Origin: Adonisia turfae CCMR0081
Lineage (GTDB): Bacteria > Cyanobacteriota > Cyanobacteriia > Phormidesmidales > Phormidesmidaceae
Reading direction: 5' to 3'
Assembly (NCBI RefSeq): GCF_011009555.1
Contig: NZ_QXHD01000004.1
Location: 1,164,556 to 1,228,555, forward strand
Length of the DNA stretch: 64,000 bases
The notes under the pieces were generated by a model. The model did no database searches. It had not been told where the DNA came from and was given only the letters and a program-made list of their open reading frames with translations. A program made the translations under genes and the position numbers. Of the stretch, positions 54,321 through 63,059 are shown piece by piece (within the stretch, counting starts at the first letter, position 1; each line of letters starts with the position of its first letter).

Positions 54321-55307
54321 ATGGCTCGCATCAGTAAACGACCCATGGCGACCATGTTTAGTGGTGCCTTAAATGCTCAAGAGGGTGAGACGATTGCCCA
54401 GCTGAAGGAAGAAATTGAAAGTTTGAAGTCACTTTCTGGGCAGTCATTTAGATTACCGGTTGCTGATATTCAACCGCTCCAGCTCCCAGGGAGGTTAAAG
54501 CAGCCTCGACTTTATTTTGATCCGCAAAAGATGGAGCGGCTTAAGGAGTCGATTGCGAAGCATGGTGTGCTGGAACCAATTTTGGTCAGGCCTGGTGCTA
54601 GGGGTAAATATGAAATCATCAGTGGTGAGCGGCGCTGGCGCAGTTGCTGTGCGTTAGAGATGGAATCGGTCCCGGCTATTGTGCGGGATATGCCAAATGC
54701 GATGGCATTGGAAGCCGCACTGATCGCCCACTTGCTGAATGAAGAAATTACGGCAATTGAGCAGACGGAAAGTATTTTAAGTTTACTGTCATTGCACCTG
54801 GATATCCCGATTGAAGATGTAAAGGCAGGCCTTTATCGGGTCAAGAATTCACGTTCCCGAGGCGCTGAGAATTCTAGAATTTTCAGCGCGGATGAGCTGA
54901 AACTAATCGCTGAAATCCTTGGTGAGTTTGGGATGAAGCTTTCCAGTTTTGTTTCTAATCGGTTACCGATGTTGAATTTGGCCCCTAAGATTTTAGAGGC
55001 AGTACGAGAGGGGAAGTTATCACCTACGAATGCAGTGCTTTTGAATCGTCAGAAGCCTGAGTTACATGGTGAGCTGGTTGAAAAAGCAGTGGGTTTGACT
55101 AAGCAAGATGTAATGGCTTTGGTGAAAGAACTTGAAAAGGAACAGCCAGCGAATAGTTCACCGGTATCATTATCTATTTCTGATCAGATCTTTGATCGTT
55201 TTAAGTCTGTACGCAAAAAGAAATCACTACTTGAATCAGCAGAGGTACAGAAGCGTCTAACGAAAATCAATAAGCTCTTACAAGAGATCGAAAAATTGAG
55301 TGTCTAA
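54321..55307 (+). CDS. parB: ParB-type centromere-binding protein
   Basis: 328 residues. The ParB/Srx nuclease-like domain is at about 48-150 with the GERRWRSC box (family GERRxRA) in YEIISGERRWRSC and the preceding GVLEPILVRPG. A helical DNA-binding part follows (about 150-260), then a Lys-rich C-terminal helix, probably for dimerization. It is coupled to parA with a two-base gap. A copy of the AATTC-type palindrome lies inside this gene at 54866-54885 and another straddles its stop codon, so ParB may bind within and next to its own gene. Confidence 0.9.
   Translation: MARISKRPMATMFSGALNAQEGETIAQLKEEIESLKSLSGQSFRLPVADIQPLQLPGRLKQPRLYFDPQKMERLKESIAKHGVLEPILVRPGARGKYEIISGERRWRSCCALEMESVPAIVRDMPNAMALEAALIAHLLNEEITAIEQTESILSLLSLHLDIPIEDVKAGLYRVKNSRSRGAENSRIFSADELKLIAEILGEFGMKLSSFVSNRLPMLNLAPKILEAVREGKLSPTNAVLLNRQKPELHGELVEKAVGLTKQDVMALVKELEKEQPANSSPVSLSISDQIFDRFKSVRKKKSLLESAEVQKRLTKINKLLQEIEKLSV
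54866..54885. promoter_or_regulatory. Palindromic site inside parB
   Basis: TGAGAATTCTAGAATTTTCA fits the TRARAATTCYRGAATTYTCA form seen upstream of parA. It encodes GAENSRIFS in ParB yet keeps the dyad, which suggests selection on the DNA as well as on the protein. Confidence 0.65.
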
Positions 55308-55324
55308 GAATTCCAGAATTTTCA
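55305..55324. promoter_or_regulatory. Palindromic site at the parB stop codon
   Basis: TAAGAATTCCAGAATTTTCA, the same form as the sites upstream of parA and inside parB. The TAA that ends ParB is its first three bases. Confidence 0.65.
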
Positions 55325-55546
55325 GATAATCTAGCTAAGCAAATTTAGCAGAAGCCGAAGTATACGAAGCAAAAGCACCTTGGTCTCATGGGGGTACTTA
55401 ACCCAATGCCTAAAGTTGTGCTTGAAACGGTATCAGAGCAGAGAGTTTAAAGGGTTAACGATTTATTGAACGTTATCATAGTTTTTTGCGTCGGTGTTTC
55501 CGCTGGTCTAAGTAGGTGGGGTAGGGAAACTTAGGAAAGAAGAAAT

Positions 55547-56716
55547 GTGAGTAGTGTCCTTCAAAAAACTCAGGAGCAAATAATGGAATTGCCGCAGACA
55601 CCACAGCATAAAAGACAGTCGAAAACTCCAGAAGCCAGCATACTACCTCAGTCATCTTCACGACGAGATATGTTGAAATTTTTAGGATTTGCTGTAGTGG
55701 GAAGTGGAACCACTTTAGGTAGTCAGCTACTCTTACAAGGCTGCAACACAACAAAAACAGAAGACCTTGCACCAGACATTTCAACAGAAACAACAAGCAA
55801 TTCTCTAACCCAGGAAACAGGAACCCAGACCACCGCTAACACCCCAACAGGTGAACCCTTACAACGATTTGACTTTGAATCAGTCAAGGTCGATGCCAAG
55901 GGGCAGATCATCCAAAGGCCCTCAGGCTCAGTGGAATATTTTGATGAACCGTTTCTGTTGGGCAAACTGGGGAATGCTCTGCCGCTACGGATGGTGAAGA
56001 TACCAGCAGGCAGCTTTACAATTGGATCACCAGAAACTGAAGAAGGCAGAGACGACGACGAAGGGCCACAAAAACAGGTAACAATATCGAGTTTTTACAT
56101 GGGAATGTTTGTTATCACCCAGCGGCAGTATCAAGAGATCATGGGAGAGAACCCTTCACGCTTTACCCAAGATGGAGATAATCGTCCTGTAGAGAAAGTT
56201 TCCTGGAACTCCGCAGATACTTTTTGTCAGCGCTTGAGTGAACAGACAGGTCGCACTTATCGCTTACCTAGCGAAGCCGAGTGGGAGTACGCCTGCCGGG
56301 CAGGAACAACTACTCCGTTTTGTTTCGGAGAAACGATTACGACTGAAATCGCTAATTATTATGGAGAAGATACTGCTGCCAAGGGTACTTATGGTGCAGG
56401 CCCCAAAGGGGCGTATAGAGAATCAACTGTCCATGTAAATTTCTCTTCGCCCAACGCTTTCGGTTTGTTTAACATGCATGGCAATGTATGGGAATGGTGT
56501 GCTGAAGACTATCACAATAGCTACAACAATCTTCCATTAGATGGAAGCATCAGGTCTTCTACTGATAGCTACTCAGATGCTTTTAAGGTACTGAGGGGTG
56601 GATCGTGGCACTACTCGCCGAGCTACAGTCGCTCGGCAAGCCGTCTCCACGATATACGTCCATACCGTTCTGACAACGTCTTCGGCTGTCGGGTGGTCTG
56701 CATGCCCTCCACATAA
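55547..56716 (+). CDS. Tat-exported lipoprotein with formylglycine-generating-enzyme (SUMF1-like) domain
   Basis: 389 residues from a GTG with AGGAAA upstream; an in-frame ATG at 55583 is the alternative. The N-terminus has the twin-arginine motif SRRDMLKFLG near residue 38 and, after a hydrophobic stretch, a lipobox LLLQGC, predicting export by Tat and lipid anchoring. A Thr/Glu-rich linker follows, then the FGE-sulfatase domain from about 145: MVKIPAGSFTIGSPETEEG, PVEKVSWNSA, YRLPSEAEWEYACRAGT, FGLFNMHGNVWEWCAEDY and LRGGSWHYSP near the end. The domain is full length. The Cys pair that true sulfatase-activating enzymes use is not obvious, so it is more likely one of the many FGE-like proteins of unknown role. 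It looks like cargo between par and rep genes. Confidence 0.82.
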   Translation: MSSVLQKTQEQIMELPQTPQHKRQSKTPEASILPQSSSRRDMLKFLGFAVVGSGTTLGSQLLLQGCNTTKTEDLAPDISTETTSNSLTQETGTQTTANTPTGEPLQRFDFESVKVDAKGQIIQRPSGSVEYFDEPFLLGKLGNALPLRMVKIPAGSFTIGSPETEEGRDDDEGPQKQVTISSFYMGMFVITQRQYQEIMGENPSRFTQDGDNRPVEKVSWNSADTFCQRLSEQTGRTYRLPSEAEWEYACRAGTTTPFCFGETITTEIANYYGEDTAAKGTYGAGPKGAYRESTVHVNFSSPNAFGLFNMHGNVWEWCAEDYHNSYNNLPLDGSIRSSTDSYSDAFKVLRGGSWHYSPSYSRSASRLHDIRPYRSDNVFGCRVVCMPST

Positions 56717-57133
56717 GAGAGTAAATAGCTTGCTCGGATCATACCGAAGGTTCCTCTGAGCCTACACACTTTATTTCTCTTCCCCAATACTTTTCCCCAA
56801 CTCCACATACTGCCAATGCCAAGGCTCCCTATCCCCCTACGAGTTCTCCTTCAGACACGACAGCTCAAACACCCCTCAATCCAGGTATCCTTACACCTGC
56901 GATCGCAAAAAGCAGCACTCCCCTTATCAAAATTCTCAGGCTGCAAGACATCATCATCATCCATCCACGCTCATTATCCATCCACGCATTTAAAGTGTCC
57001 GCGTCTGGCTCTGAATTTTACCTCCAGCAGCTTCATAGCATCCAAGGTCTGGCACTACCCCATAGATTAACGCGCCCCTAGTCGCCCGAATCACTAAAAT
57101 TCACCCCCGTCGCCGTCGCACCCACATAACGCT
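56717..57133. other. Non-coding gap
   Basis: About 400 bases, C-rich on the plus strand. It carries one GCGATCGCA near 56899 and no recognisable gene. An in-frame reading at 56816-57070 has no family features and a skewed composition. Confidence 0.35.
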
Positions 57134-57352
57134 ATGTACGATGCCTGTTCTATAACCGTTCGCTCAACGGTCAAACTAGATATATCATTCATGGTGAAAT
57201 CCTTACTTTGCAAGGGTTATAGCTTCGTTTGTCCGCCGTTCAATTTAGTTCGACGAGTGTTCGAAGATGAGACCTTTGAACGGTATGGATACCAATTTAC
57301 CTGCGAGGGTAAGGATGATACCGAATCTATCTGGAGCGTAGAAAAACTTTAG
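57134..57352 (+). CDS. Small hypothetical protein
   Basis: 72 residues. The second half, CPPFNLVRRVFEDETFERYG, then QFTCEGKDDTESIWSVEKL, looks like real protein, and the first half less so. No family recognised. It could be the 3' end of a decayed longer gene. It is convergent with the rep gene at 57424. Confidence 0.3.
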   Translation: MYDACSITVRSTVKLDISFMVKSLLCKGYSFVCPPFNLVRRVFEDETFERYGYQFTCEGKDDTESIWSVEKL

Positions 57353-57423
57353 ACAGAGGGTCAGAAATCAAAAGAAACGGCTGCTATGACGAAAGAACCC
57401 AGTAATTGATAACGTGATCTTCG

Positions 57424-58554
57424 CTACTTATTAGAAGAAGCACTAATCTTCTCTGCATTAATTTGAAACTGAATCAACGCATTTTTACGTTTACCAGGAA
57501 GTTCTTGAGCCCCCATCAAATACCCCCCACTCCGCAGTTCCTCAACCGTACGCCAAAATAACTGATTGTTACGAGACGAATTGCTACCCAACAGATCAAG
57601 ATTTTTGAACAGATAGCGCTTAGAAATTGTCAAAAACTGACCATCTTCCGGAGAGTCCCACTTTAACCGACTAGCAAGATAGAGCAACAACTTGGTTTTG
57701 TAATTATGTTTTGCACTTCCACCCAAACGCTGAGTCATGTCGAGATTATTCGCAAAGAGAACATAGTCTCCTGTACGGGCTGGCCCTTCAAAAAATTCCA
57801 AAGACACCGTATAAGCATCCGCTAACTCATAGGTATAGTCTGCAGCCTTATCCAGATCAAAGTCACGCGGCACATTGTCCACTTCAAACTCTTTGATCCG
57901 CAGAACATTTTTGATCGTAACCTTAGCACCCAGGCTATCTCCTTTAGGCAGAGACTGAGCAAACACTAACTCCGTACGATGCAATGCCATCAAATCACAG
58001 TGGAGCTGGGACCGCAGCTTAGCCGGAAAACCGCCATCCTTAGTACGCTTATAGCCCATAGCTTCTAATAAATCATTAGAGCGAAAGCTGACACCAGGAC
58101 GATTACCTTCTTGGGCCGCAGCTCTATAAAGATAAAGCACAATTGAAACCTGACGTGGGTTGAGAAATGTCAGCAGTGCAGCAATCAACCGCTGCATTCG
58201 TCGGTCTTGGATTTTCTCTAACCCCTTAATTCCTTCCCCGAGATACGCCTCGAGATCTAAACTGTCATATTGCTCCTTAAGCTCTTCCCATTCCTCTCCA
58301 GATAGGTCTTCGATAGGAATTCGGCGAGTGACAGCAACTTCACTAGCTTCATCTGGATCTGCATCAACCCGCATCTCCAGGTAATAGTTTTCACCATCTG
58401 TTCGTAACGTTGGCAAGTTGACATCTGGATTTCTCAATGAGGCTCCGGCTCGCGGAAGAACCCGTAAGAGCTGCCCATCGACTGGAAACGTCGTATCTTT
58501 TGCAGCATCCTTAGTTGTCGACAAGACCGCCACCGTGGGAAACATCAGCCACAT
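57424..58554 (-). CDS. Probable plasmid replication initiator
   Basis: 376 residues from the ATG at 58554. The frame runs 38 codons further upstream, but those codons lie in the iteron repeats and give a translation of repeat DNA, so a later start is preferred; a second ATG at 58545 is also possible. The protein is soluble and helical, with an ALLTFLNPRQVSIVLYLYRA segment and a C-terminal winged-helix-like stretch, FLTISKRYLFKNLDLLG, then NNQLFWRTVEELRSGGYLMG. I cannot place it firmly in a Rep family; TrfA-like initiators are the nearest fit I can suggest. Its position, running away from an 18-iteron array with a primase gene on the other side, is the main evidence. Its promoter would lie within the iterons, so it is probably autoregulated. 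Confidence 0.65.
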   Translation of the reverse strand: MWLMFPTVAVLSTTKDAAKDTTFPVDGQLLRVLPRAGASLRNPDVNLPTLRTDGENYYLEMRVDADPDEASEVAVTRRIPIEDLSGEEWEELKEQYDSLDLEAYLGEGIKGLEKIQDRRMQRLIAALLTFLNPRQVSIVLYLYRAAAQEGNRPGVSFRSNDLLEAMGYKRTKDGGFPAKLRSQLHCDLMALHRTELVFAQSLPKGDSLGAKVTIKNVLRIKEFEVDNVPRDFDLDKAADYTYELADAYTVSLEFFEGPARTGDYVLFANNLDMTQRLGGSAKHNYKTKLLLYLASRLKWDSPEDGQFLTISKRYLFKNLDLLGSNSSRNNQLFWRTVEELRSGGYLMGAQELPGKRKNALIQFQINAEKISASSNK

Positions 58555-58582
58555 GATAAAGGGCTTTTCCCAGTTCTTAAAC

Positions 58583-59123
58583 CCTATAACTTTCGCGTAT
58601 GTTTTTTGAATAAAACCCCATAACTTTCGCGTATGGATTTGCCTATCCCTTTGCCGTATGTGAGGCACCAGAGCCTATAACTTTGGCGTATGGATTTGCC
58701 TATCTCTTTGCCGTATGTGAGGCATCAGAGCCTATAACTTTCGCGTATGGATTTGCCTATCCCTTTGCCGTATGTGAGGCACCAGAGCCTATAACTTTCG
58801 CGTATGGATTTGCCTATCCCTTTGCCGTATACCGTTAAGTACAGTTCAACTGAAACAATTAATTCAAAGTATTTCTCAAATAGGGCCTATAACTTTGGCG
58901 TATGGATTTGCCTGTAACTTTACCGTAGGCAATACATTAAAGCCTATAACTTTCGCGTATGGATTTGCCTGTAACTTTACCGTAGGCAATACATTGAAGC
59001 CTATAACTTTCGCGTATGGATTTGCCTGTAACTTTACCGTAAATAATGTGCCAGCACTTGTGACTTTCGCGTATCAATTTACCTGTGACTTTCGCGTATC
59101 AAAGCCCTATAACTTTGCCGTAC
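58583..59123. repeat. Iteron array, probable plasmid replication origin
   Basis: Eighteen 18-bp repeats. Type A is CCTATAACTTTSGCGTAT with variants, starting at 58583, 58617, 58674, 58731, 58788, 58886, 58943, 59000, 59057, 59082 and 59106. Type B is CCTATCCCTTTGCCGTAT at 58642, 58699, 58756 and 58813, and CCTGTAACTTTACCGTAR at 58911, 58968 and 59025. A is followed by B 25 bases later with a GGATTTG spacer, and the A-B pair recurs every 57 bases. A 55-base AT-rich gap without repeats (58831-58885) splits the array in two. Direct repeats next to an initiator gene are the hallmark of an iteron origin; the AT-rich gap could be the unwinding region. Confidence 0.9.
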
Positions 59124-59370
59124 TAGGCATTTCCAGCTCTTGAGAACAGCACAGACTAGTGTTAACCTCTCAGGTGCCTGGAAACAGATGAACTACTCAA
59201 CTGGAAGCAGGTAAACAGCAAAAGCACCCGCCCTTCGCTTTCTTGCCGGTCTGCTAAGAGCTTGGTGCTATCAACAGTCCCCACAAAGTGGGTTTGTTTT
59301 GCATGCCTATCGATCCTAGCAACTCTGGTATTGATTTACCAGGGCTGACAATTTGTAGTGGGTTAAATAG

Positions 59371-59388
59371 GAAAGGAGGTGCACTATC
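59371..59388 (+). promoter_or_regulatory. Strong ribosome binding site followed by ATC, before the primase gene
   Basis: GAAAGGAGGTGCACTATC: a near-perfect Shine-Dalgarno six bases before an ATC (59386) in frame with the primase. Between the stop at 59368 and the TTG at 59437 the frame has no ATG, GTG or TTG. The 17 codons in between read IVAASLSFSYVPENNEF, plausible protein, so initiation at ATC is possible. Confidence 0.45.
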
Positions 59389-59436
59389 GTAGCCGCCTCT
59401 CTAAGTTTTAGCTATGTTCCAGAAAATAATGAGTTT

Positions 59437-61239
59437 TTGGAACTCTTTCCCCATCGTCACGATTACATCTACGCGCGGCATCCATTACCAGGTAAACGCC
59501 CTCAATGGCAAACGGAAAGTCGGCATCCATTATCAGACCGACTGATTGAACAGGGTACTTATTTATATGGTGTGCGGTTTGGGAAGGAAACCCAGTACGC
59601 CATGCTCGATATTGATATTGGCAGCGCATACCATCCCCAGCGAGATCCCATTGCCTTTCAAAAACTGACCGAGGCATTGGAACCCTTAGGTCTGGTATCA
59701 GCAATCACCTGCACCTCATCCGATAGCCAGGGCCTGCACCTCTATTTTCCATTTTCAGAAACGCTAACAGCCTGGGAAGTAGGCAGTGGCATCACATTAG
59801 TTTTGGAAAGTCAGGGATTTAAGGTCACACCTGGTCAGCTTGAAGTCTTTCCCAATGCCCGACTGTACACCATCGAAAGTACACCGAACTTATTTAACGC
59901 CCACCGGCTACCACTACAGCGTGGGTCGTATTTACTCAATGATGATCTAGACCCGATCTGGACTGACCAAACTACCTTTGTCGATCAATGGAGACAATGC
60001 CAGGGACGCAACAACCTGAGCAATGAGACACTACAGCAAATCATTCGACAGAAGAAACGGCGCAGTTATCGTCTGTCGAACAAGGCCGACAAATTCCTAA
60101 ACGATCTCAATGCTGAAATTGAGCAGGGTTGGACTGACCATGGGCAAACAAATCGATTGCTGGGTCGGATCACCATGCGCACCTATGTGTTTCACCATGT
60201 GATATACGGCGGTGAAACGCTACACGGTAACAGTCTAATCAAAGAAGTTCTAACGATAGCTAAAGCTTTGCCTGGCTATGAGCTGTGGTGTCGTCATCAG
60301 CATGAAATCGAAGACCGTGTTTCTGAGTGGGTCAGCTGTATCGAGAAAAGTCATTACTTTCACTATGGAGAACAGTTTGGAAAATACAAATCTAAAAAGG
60401 AGAAACCAGACTCTGAAAACACTGAACCCAGCTGGAATCAACGGCAGAGCCAAAAGACCAAAGGCAAAATCCAAGCCGCACTAAAAGAACTCTCAGATAA
60501 AAATGAACTGCCAGAACAGGCAACTGCCAGGTTTAATGCCCTTAAGAAATTTGGTATTGGCGGAGGTTCTTTATATCGATATAAAGAACTCTGGCATCCA
60601 CACTGGAAATTACAGGAAAAATGCTCACATACACCGCAACTTAAGAATGAAAATGAATCTGAACAGTTTGGCCATACTAACGCACCAAACTGTCACAGCT
60701 CTACAAGCTTATTACAAGGTATAGATGGTAATAGCAGTGAAATCAATGGCTCTAGCGATCTGAAATCTGTTGCATCTCAGCCAGAGGGTGGTAATCCTCA
60801 TCGAGAGGAGATTCAGCGCATCCGAGAGAGGTTGTCAAAGGCTCAGATCGTTGTCGATTTACAGGCAGCGCAGGAGGTTGTAGAGGCTGAGGAGATACTG
60901 GCCCAGGAGTCTAGAGTAGCCCATCTACAGCAGATGGCTTACTGGTTGACGTTGGATGACCCGATTTTGATGGCGGAGGCCCTGGCATGGTTAAGGCAAC
61001 AGCCGCCTGAGCTATGTGCTGAGTTATTAGATACAGAGCTGTCAGAGGCGCAGCAGCGGTTGTTAGAGACGGTTGTGGAGATAGTGGAGCAGTTGCAACG
61101 GCTGGATTGGGGGCCGAGCAGGATAGGGGAGGAGTTACGATCTCAATTTTCAATACCCTCGCTAGCCCATCTCACGGCTGAACAAAGACAACAGTGGTTA
61201 TCTTATTTGCATGGCTCCGCCGGAGAGGCTCCGCCCTAG
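59437..61239 (+). CDS. Plasmid replication protein with primase-polymerase (AEP) domain
   Basis: 600 residues from the TTG at 59437, perhaps 617 from an ATC at 59386 behind a strong ribosome site. The N-terminal 300 residues have the features of archaeo-eukaryotic primases: the acidic pair in AMLDIDIGS near residue 55 and SxxxGLHLYFPF near 95, with a third acidic strand further on. Such prim-pol proteins start replication on plasmids. A basic linker and a middle region with an HTH-like helix pair follow (LNALKKFGIGGGSLYRYKEL resembles replication-protein DNA-binding parts). The last 130 residues are Leu/Gln/Glu-rich helices, likely coiled coil (LQAAQEVVEAEEILAQ). It runs away from the iterons opposite to the rep gene. 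A strong hairpin closes it. Confidence 0.78.
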   Translation: MELFPHRHDYIYARHPLPGKRPQWQTESRHPLSDRLIEQGTYLYGVRFGKETQYAMLDIDIGSAYHPQRDPIAFQKLTEALEPLGLVSAITCTSSDSQGLHLYFPFSETLTAWEVGSGITLVLESQGFKVTPGQLEVFPNARLYTIESTPNLFNAHRLPLQRGSYLLNDDLDPIWTDQTTFVDQWRQCQGRNNLSNETLQQIIRQKKRRSYRLSNKADKFLNDLNAEIEQGWTDHGQTNRLLGRITMRTYVFHHVIYGGETLHGNSLIKEVLTIAKALPGYELWCRHQHEIEDRVSEWVSCIEKSHYFHYGEQFGKYKSKKEKPDSENTEPSWNQRQSQKTKGKIQAALKELSDKNELPEQATARFNALKKFGIGGGSLYRYKELWHPHWKLQEKCSHTPQLKNENESEQFGHTNAPNCHSSTSLLQGIDGNSSEINGSSDLKSVASQPEGGNPHREEIQRIRERLSKAQIVVDLQAAQEVVEAEEILAQESRVAHLQQMAYWLTLDDPILMAEALAWLRQQPPELCAELLDTELSEAQQRLLETVVEIVEQLQRLDWGPSRIGEELRSQFSIPSLAHLTAEQRQQWLSYLHGSAGEAPP

Positions 61240-61250
61240 CGGAGCCATGC
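61209..61250 (+). terminator. Strong hairpin at the end of the primase gene
   Basis: GCATGGCTCCGC (61209-61220) and GCGGAGCCATGC (61239-61250) form a perfect 12-bp stem overlapping the end of the coding region, with an inner copy of GGCTCCGCC in the loop and CCCTTCGGG just after. No T-run. It is placed between convergent genes, fitting a bidirectional terminator. Confidence 0.6.
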
Positions 61251-61374
61251 CCTTCGGGCTATACGTACCCTGACACCGGATAAAGGGATGGGCTTATTGC
61301 GATCGCGAATTCTAAAAGATGCGGCTAAGGGGCAAGCTTCGTTACAAAAATTGTCTTTCTCTAAGATAACCATC

Positions 61375-62172
61375 TTAGCTTGGTACAAGCTGTCCTACTC
61401 CAGAGACTTGATAGTTGGGTCGGTAAGCAAAACGAGGGAGATCTTCTGGATGCGTGACACCGCTAAACACTAACACCGTTTCAATCTCTGACTCAATACC
61501 CGCAATAATATCTGTATCCATACGATCTCCAATGATTACGGTATCCTCCGGACGTGCTCCTAACTTTTTGAGGCCGTTTCGCATCATTAACGGGTTGGGT
61601 TTACCTACACAGTAAGCCTTAACTCCCGTTGTCAGTTCAATAGGAGATAGCAAAGCTCCTGTTGCTGGGATGATTCCTTTCTCTGACGGGGCGGTAACAT
61701 CTGGGTTAGTCCCAATCAACTTCGCTCCCTTCTGTACCAAAAAGCAGGCATGTTCTAGCTTTTCGTAGCTATAGCTGCGAGTATCACCCACTACCACATA
61801 ATCTGGAGCTGTATCGTTGATGGAAAACCCCGCCTCATATAGGGCGTTGATTAGCCCTGGTTCTCCCACGACAAAAGCGCTGCCACCGGGCTTCTGCTGA
61901 GCTATGAAGGCAGCGGTAGCTAGGGCACTAGTGTAGAAGTTGTTGGTTGACACTTCAATACCCAATCGGCTGAGCTTCTCTTTTAACTCACGAGGTGATC
62001 GTTCGCTACTATTGGTCAAAAATAAAAAAGCTTTGTCGTTCTGGTGTAGCCAATCGACAAACTCAGATACTCCCGGTAGTAGCCGATTGCCATGGTAAAT
62101 GACGCCGTCCATATCGCAAATGAAGGCTTTTTTATCCCGAAGAGGTGTGAGATTGAGAGGTTCAGTCGACAT
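61375..62172 (-). CDS. HAD-superfamily phosphatase, subclass IIA (NagD/PGP-like)
   Basis: 265 residues from the ATG at 62172 (MSTEPLNL). Motif I is ICDMDGVIYHGN with Asp nucleophile and Asp acid, motif II LFLTNSSERS, motif III/K in YCVGKPNPLMM and motif IV IIGDRMDTDI. Between motifs II and III lies the large C2a cap typical of NagD, p-nitrophenyl and phosphoglycolate phosphatases (VVGEPGLINALYEAGF, GTNPDVTAPSEKG). Family members dephosphorylate small phosphorylated metabolites; the substrate is not readable. It is convergent with the primase gene and has no evident link to plasmid or cluster functions. Confidence 0.9.
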   Translation of the reverse strand: MSTEPLNLTPLRDKKAFICDMDGVIYHGNRLLPGVSEFVDWLHQNDKAFLFLTNSSERSPRELKEKLSRLGIEVSTNNFYTSALATAAFIAQQKPGGSAFVVGEPGLINALYEAGFSINDTAPDYVVVGDTRSYSYEKLEHACFLVQKGAKLIGTNPDVTAPSEKGIIPATGALLSPIELTTGVKAYCVGKPNPLMMRNGLKKLGARPEDTVIIGDRMDTDIIAGIESEIETVLVFSGVTHPEDLPRFAYRPNYQVSGVGQLVPS

Positions 62173-62447
62173 GGCTATTGGCATCTAAGTGGAACACTTT
62201 GCATTCTAGAGCTCTGCCGAAAAAAAGGCAGTGTCACCTTGAGGTTGATTAGCGTACTTATGGAAAAATCCGTTCACCCATCGCATTCTCTTGGCCCATA
62301 ATTGGCCAGGAGAATGCGCATTGGATTGGTTTAGGGGCTGCAGTAGTCTTGGATAATTCGGCTAGCAACACTCCACAGACACAGGAGAAGCCTACGGAAT
62401 TGAAAGGCAGTTAATTTATTGGGTTGACGTTGCGATCTCCACCATCT

Positions 62448-62652
62448 CTACCACTCCATCAACCCCGGATCAAAATCACTACTATCCACCGCCTCTGCTG
62501 GACTACCCACATCGTCCACATCCTACATCCATGCCTCAAACCGGGCCAACTGACTCAGCGCAATATGGTACGGCAATGGCCGAAAATACTTCAGCCTGCC
62601 AGTCGCATTCCGCGATTTAGGTAACGGGTCTGCCCCTTGGCTAGCTATTTAC
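62448..62652 (-). pseudogene. Fragment of an unrecognised gene with an in-frame TAG
   Basis: The minus-strand frame reads GADPLPKSRNATGRLKYF, then RPLPYHIALSQLARFEAWM, a TAG, then DVDDVGSPAEAVDSSDFDPG and a final stop. Composition on both sides of the TAG is that of a single protein, so a CAG to TAG change or similar is likely. No start codon remains upstream. Family unknown. Confidence 0.4.
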
Positions 62653-63059
62653 GGTCTTGGTCGGCGCATCAGCTCTTAACCTACGATTGAACAGCCCGAT
62701 TCTACAAGTATAAAATCACCACTGCTTGCAGTGTCATCAACCACAATATCCTAGAGACCCAACTCACTGACTAGTAACAAAAACTAACAACATTAACGTT
62801 TATGTCAGAAAAGAGACATTGATCCACTCAAGCAATATGCTGAATACATGAGCTGAAAAGTTCGTAATCACAACAAAGGAGGTCAACAATCGATATCTCA
62901 ACAGAATCGTTTGACGGCTCAATACCAGCATCCAAACAGGTCACTGATATTTCTTCTTACTTGCACTAGAGAGCATTGTTTTTAGTCAAGATTACTCTTC
63001 TAACAACAACTCTTGAGCGTCTTATCTAATGTAGAAGAGTTCCTCAGATAGATCGTTCT
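62653..63059. other. Non-coding or decayed sequence
   Basis: No gene recognised. The right part may be the outer end of the transposase remnant that follows. Confidence 0.35.

Noticed and set aside
56623..56808. Minus-strand frame at the end of the FGE-like gene.
   Set aside because: Antisense to the conserved RGGSW region of that gene.
58583..59123. The regularly spaced repeats as a possible CRISPR array.
   Set aside because: The spacers are not unique: the same GGATTTG and GTGAGGCACCAGAG recur, the repeats are 18 bp, and no cas genes are near. Iterons next to a rep gene explain them.
58895..59143. An open frame giving a protein of repeats (ITFAYGFACNFTVGNTLKP).
   Set aside because: It is the translation of the iteron array. 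The period of the repeat follows the DNA repeats, and no ribosome site or family supports it.
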